Shown here in pieces: positions 62,741-64,000 of a DNA stretch of 64,000 nucleotides. Every line of letters starts with the position of its first letter. Position 1 is the stretch's first letter. Source of the stretch: Companilactobacillus mishanensis (GTDB taxonomy: Bacteria; Bacillota; Bacilli; Lactobacillales; Lactobacillaceae); assembly GCF_003946505.1 (NCBI RefSeq), contig NZ_RHON01000004.1, positions 175,848 to 239,847 of the forward strand, in the 5' to 3' direction. Position numbers and translations under genes: made by a program. The notes beneath the pieces were generated by a model. That model had not been told where the DNA came from, did not search any database, and saw only the letters and a program-made list of their open reading frames with translations.

Positions 62741-63029
62741 CAATAAAATTTTCTTGTTACCCAAGGAAGTATTTAGTTTTCGTAGAATCTAAATGGTTAA
62801 TTCCAACAGACGGGTGTTGTATCCGCCTGCATCATCAATATAAACCCAAACATAAATTTATTAAACAAAAAAGCACTCTTAAATTTAACTTTAAGGGTGT
62901 TTTTTCCATGTTTGAGATAATATTATCGATTTATGAAATTCTGTATAGATTTTTATGTGAAATTCCAGATATGTATTTTCAAAATTGGTTGATACAATTT
63001 ATTTAGTTTATATGTCAGGAGTTAATAGA
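62741..63029. other. Structured stretch without gene
   Basis: Includes ATTTAG/CTAAAT (62769-62792), GGAA/TTCC outer arms around it, GACGGG...CCGCC (62809-62827), and a bidirectional terminator CACTCTTAAA/TTTAAGGGTG flanked by A- and T-runs (62866-62906). TACAAT at 62993 may be the -10 of the next gene. A non-coding RNA on the minus strand is possible. Confidence 0.35.
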
Positions 63030-63860
63030 ATGTCTACAAAAGTATGCGAAATTTGTAAAAAGAAACTTGGCCTTTTAAAAACGAGGTATCATTTATACTC
63101 TGCTAATGTTGTTTGCTGTAATTGTGCTCACAATGCAATGTCCAAATTAAATTTATTTGATGTTGATGGTGATATTGATACATTGAATAAAATAGATATC
63201 AAACAATTAAGTAAAATCGCAACGGAAGATGTAACTTCTGAATACTTATATGAAGTTTTGCATAAAAGAAATGAAGTAATTATTGAGGATCCTAAATTTG
63301 TTATGGAAAGGTGTCAAAGCGCCGGTGATTTTCATGCTGACTTTCACTCTAAAATTCTTATGTTGACTGTTGAATCAATTCCGAAAGGAACTTGCTACAG
63401 ATTTTCGGAAATTACTTCGTACATTCCTCATTTAGTAACACGAGAAGGAAAATCATACAATGGAATTACTAGAGCTGCAGTTGGAGGTATACTTCTTGGA
63501 CCTGCTGGTGCCGTGGTTGGAGCTGTAACAGCATCTAGAGGTGAAGACCTGATAAGCCGTATAGCGATAACTGTTTACCTTAATGATGGATCATCGTTCG
63601 AAGTCAATATCCTAAAGAATATGAGTGGTTCTGAAGATATTGAAGTTGTTAATGAGTCAAAACGACAATTTGAGGATATAACGATACTACTTGATCGAAT
63701 TTTAGATATCAACAAAATGAATGAGAATAAAGAAACGTCCATGCAAAATGACCAATCATTTAGTATTGCAGATGAAATTATTAAATATAAAGAATTATTA
63801 GATATGGGTATCATTAATGAAGAACAATTTGAAACACAGAAAGAAAAATTATTACAATAA
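63030..63860 (+). CDS. Zinc-binding N-terminus plus SHOCT-domain protein
   Basis: 276 residues from ATG 63030 (CAGGAG 8 bases before). The N-terminus has two cysteine pairs (VCEICKKKLG and VVCCNCAHNAM), like DUF4428 zinc domains. The middle contains a glycine/alanine-rich GGILLGPAGAVVGAVTAS segment, possibly membrane-inserting. The last 35 residues, SIADEIIKYKELLDMGIINEEQFETQKEKLL, are a SHOCT oligomerisation motif. Function unknown. It precedes a second IS3 element. Confidence 0.75.
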   Translation: MSTKVCEICKKKLGLLKTRYHLYSANVVCCNCAHNAMSKLNLFDVDGDIDTLNKIDIKQLSKIATEDVTSEYLYEVLHKRNEVIIEDPKFVMERCQSAGDFHADFHSKILMLTVESIPKGTCYRFSEITSYIPHLVTREGKSYNGITRAAVGGILLGPAGAVVGAVTASRGEDLISRIAITVYLNDGSSFEVNILKNMSGSEDIEVVNESKRQFEDITILLDRILDINKMNENKETSMQNDQSFSIADEIIKYKELLDMGIINEEQFETQKEKLLQ

Positions 63861-63883
63861 AAAAGATGCGCCCCAAACCAAAC

Positions 63884-64000
63884 TGAAGTGCACCCTCTTA
63901 ATTGGAGACAATTAGGAGGGTATTTTTCTATGGCCAAATATACGATTGACCAAAAATTAGAGGCAATTTCAATGTATGAATCTGGACAAGGTAGTACTAC
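63884..64000 (+). mobile_element. Start of a second IS3-family element, truncated by the window end
   Basis: TGAAGTGCACC begins the probable left inverted repeat, comparable with AAAGTGCCC of the first IS. A hairpin ACCCTCTTAATT/AATTAGGAGGGT (63892-63920) with a T-run precedes the ATG, the same device as at 10554-10601. Confidence 0.7.
63930..64000 (+). CDS. IS3-family transposase OrfA, N-terminal fragment
   Basis: The 23 visible codons read MAKYTIDQKLEAISMYESGQ and on, the first helix of an IS150-type helix-turn-helix (compare MTKYDPILKAEVINNYLQG at 10602). The gene continues beyond the window. The Shine-Dalgarno sequence AGGAGGG lies in the right arm of the hairpin. Confidence 0.75.
   Translation, partial: MAKYTIDQKLEAISMYESGQGST

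Noticed and set aside
62809..62827. T-box antiterminator-like GGGTG...CCGCC
   Set aside because: Lacks the UGGN bulge and the specifier-loop domain, and the downstream gene is not an aminoacyl-tRNA or amino-acid gene.

Overview
The window looks like a chromosomal segment of an AT-rich Lactobacillaceae bacterium. Evidence: lactic-acid-bacterial peptidases (844-residue PepN, 294-residue PepI), a SLAP-domain NlpC/P60 surface protein, a DUF4767 lipoprotein, an FPQTG sortase substrate, strong AGGAGG-type ribosome binding sites, and frequent TTG/GTG starts (guaA, galE, dus, pepI). The gene set fits the Companilactobacillus (alimentarius/farciminis) group, but the genus is an inference.

Layout. 1-5 kb: the end of 5-oxoprolinase subunit A and an NRAMP-fold transporter, convergent with a biotin ligase, then HelD. 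5-10.5 kb: DUF6056 membrane protein, Dus, GalE, MscS. 10.5-12.1 kb: a complete IS3/IS150-type element inserted in the loop of a terminator. 12-14.7 kb: a GPP34-like/SGNH-hydrolase operon and coaA. 14.8-21.8 kb: guaA, interrupted at its 3' end by a ~5.5-kb integrated element bounded by 18-bp direct repeats. It carries a repressor, a lipoprotein, two small unknown genes, a HUH endonuclease-helicase Rep of CRESS type, a DUF3173 protein and a tyrosine integrase. 22-33.9 kb: lipoproteins, YitT, a divergent WYL regulator/azoreductase pair, two HAD hydrolases, CPBP protease, GtrA, DJ-1-like protein, ABC exporter, aldo/keto reductase. 34-41 kb: an NlpC/P60 gene broken by a nonsense codon, a LytTR/LiaF-like/PepI operon, an MFS exporter and a sortase-anchored protein, separated by GC-rich structured repeats. 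41-54.4 kb: a candidate small RNA, acetyltransferase, nitroreductase, cytochrome b5-like protein, Fic protein with an altered catalytic motif, PepN, HigA-like protein, PhzF, zinc-ribbon membrane proteins, Bax inhibitor. 54.5-64 kb: SbcCD, a paralog of the 50-kb unknown gene, a GIY-YIG/DUF2075 helicase plus MazG-like operon (possible defence module), a SHOCT protein, and the start of a second IS3 element.

The most unusual signals are: a family of about seven dispersed 130-190 bp elements, mostly at or near 3' ends of genes, whose outer stems differ completely in sequence but stay self-complementary; the integrated CRESS-like rolling-circle element; the four-hairpin small-RNA candidate at 41.2-41.3 kb; and the helicase-MazG pair at 60.6-62.7 kb.
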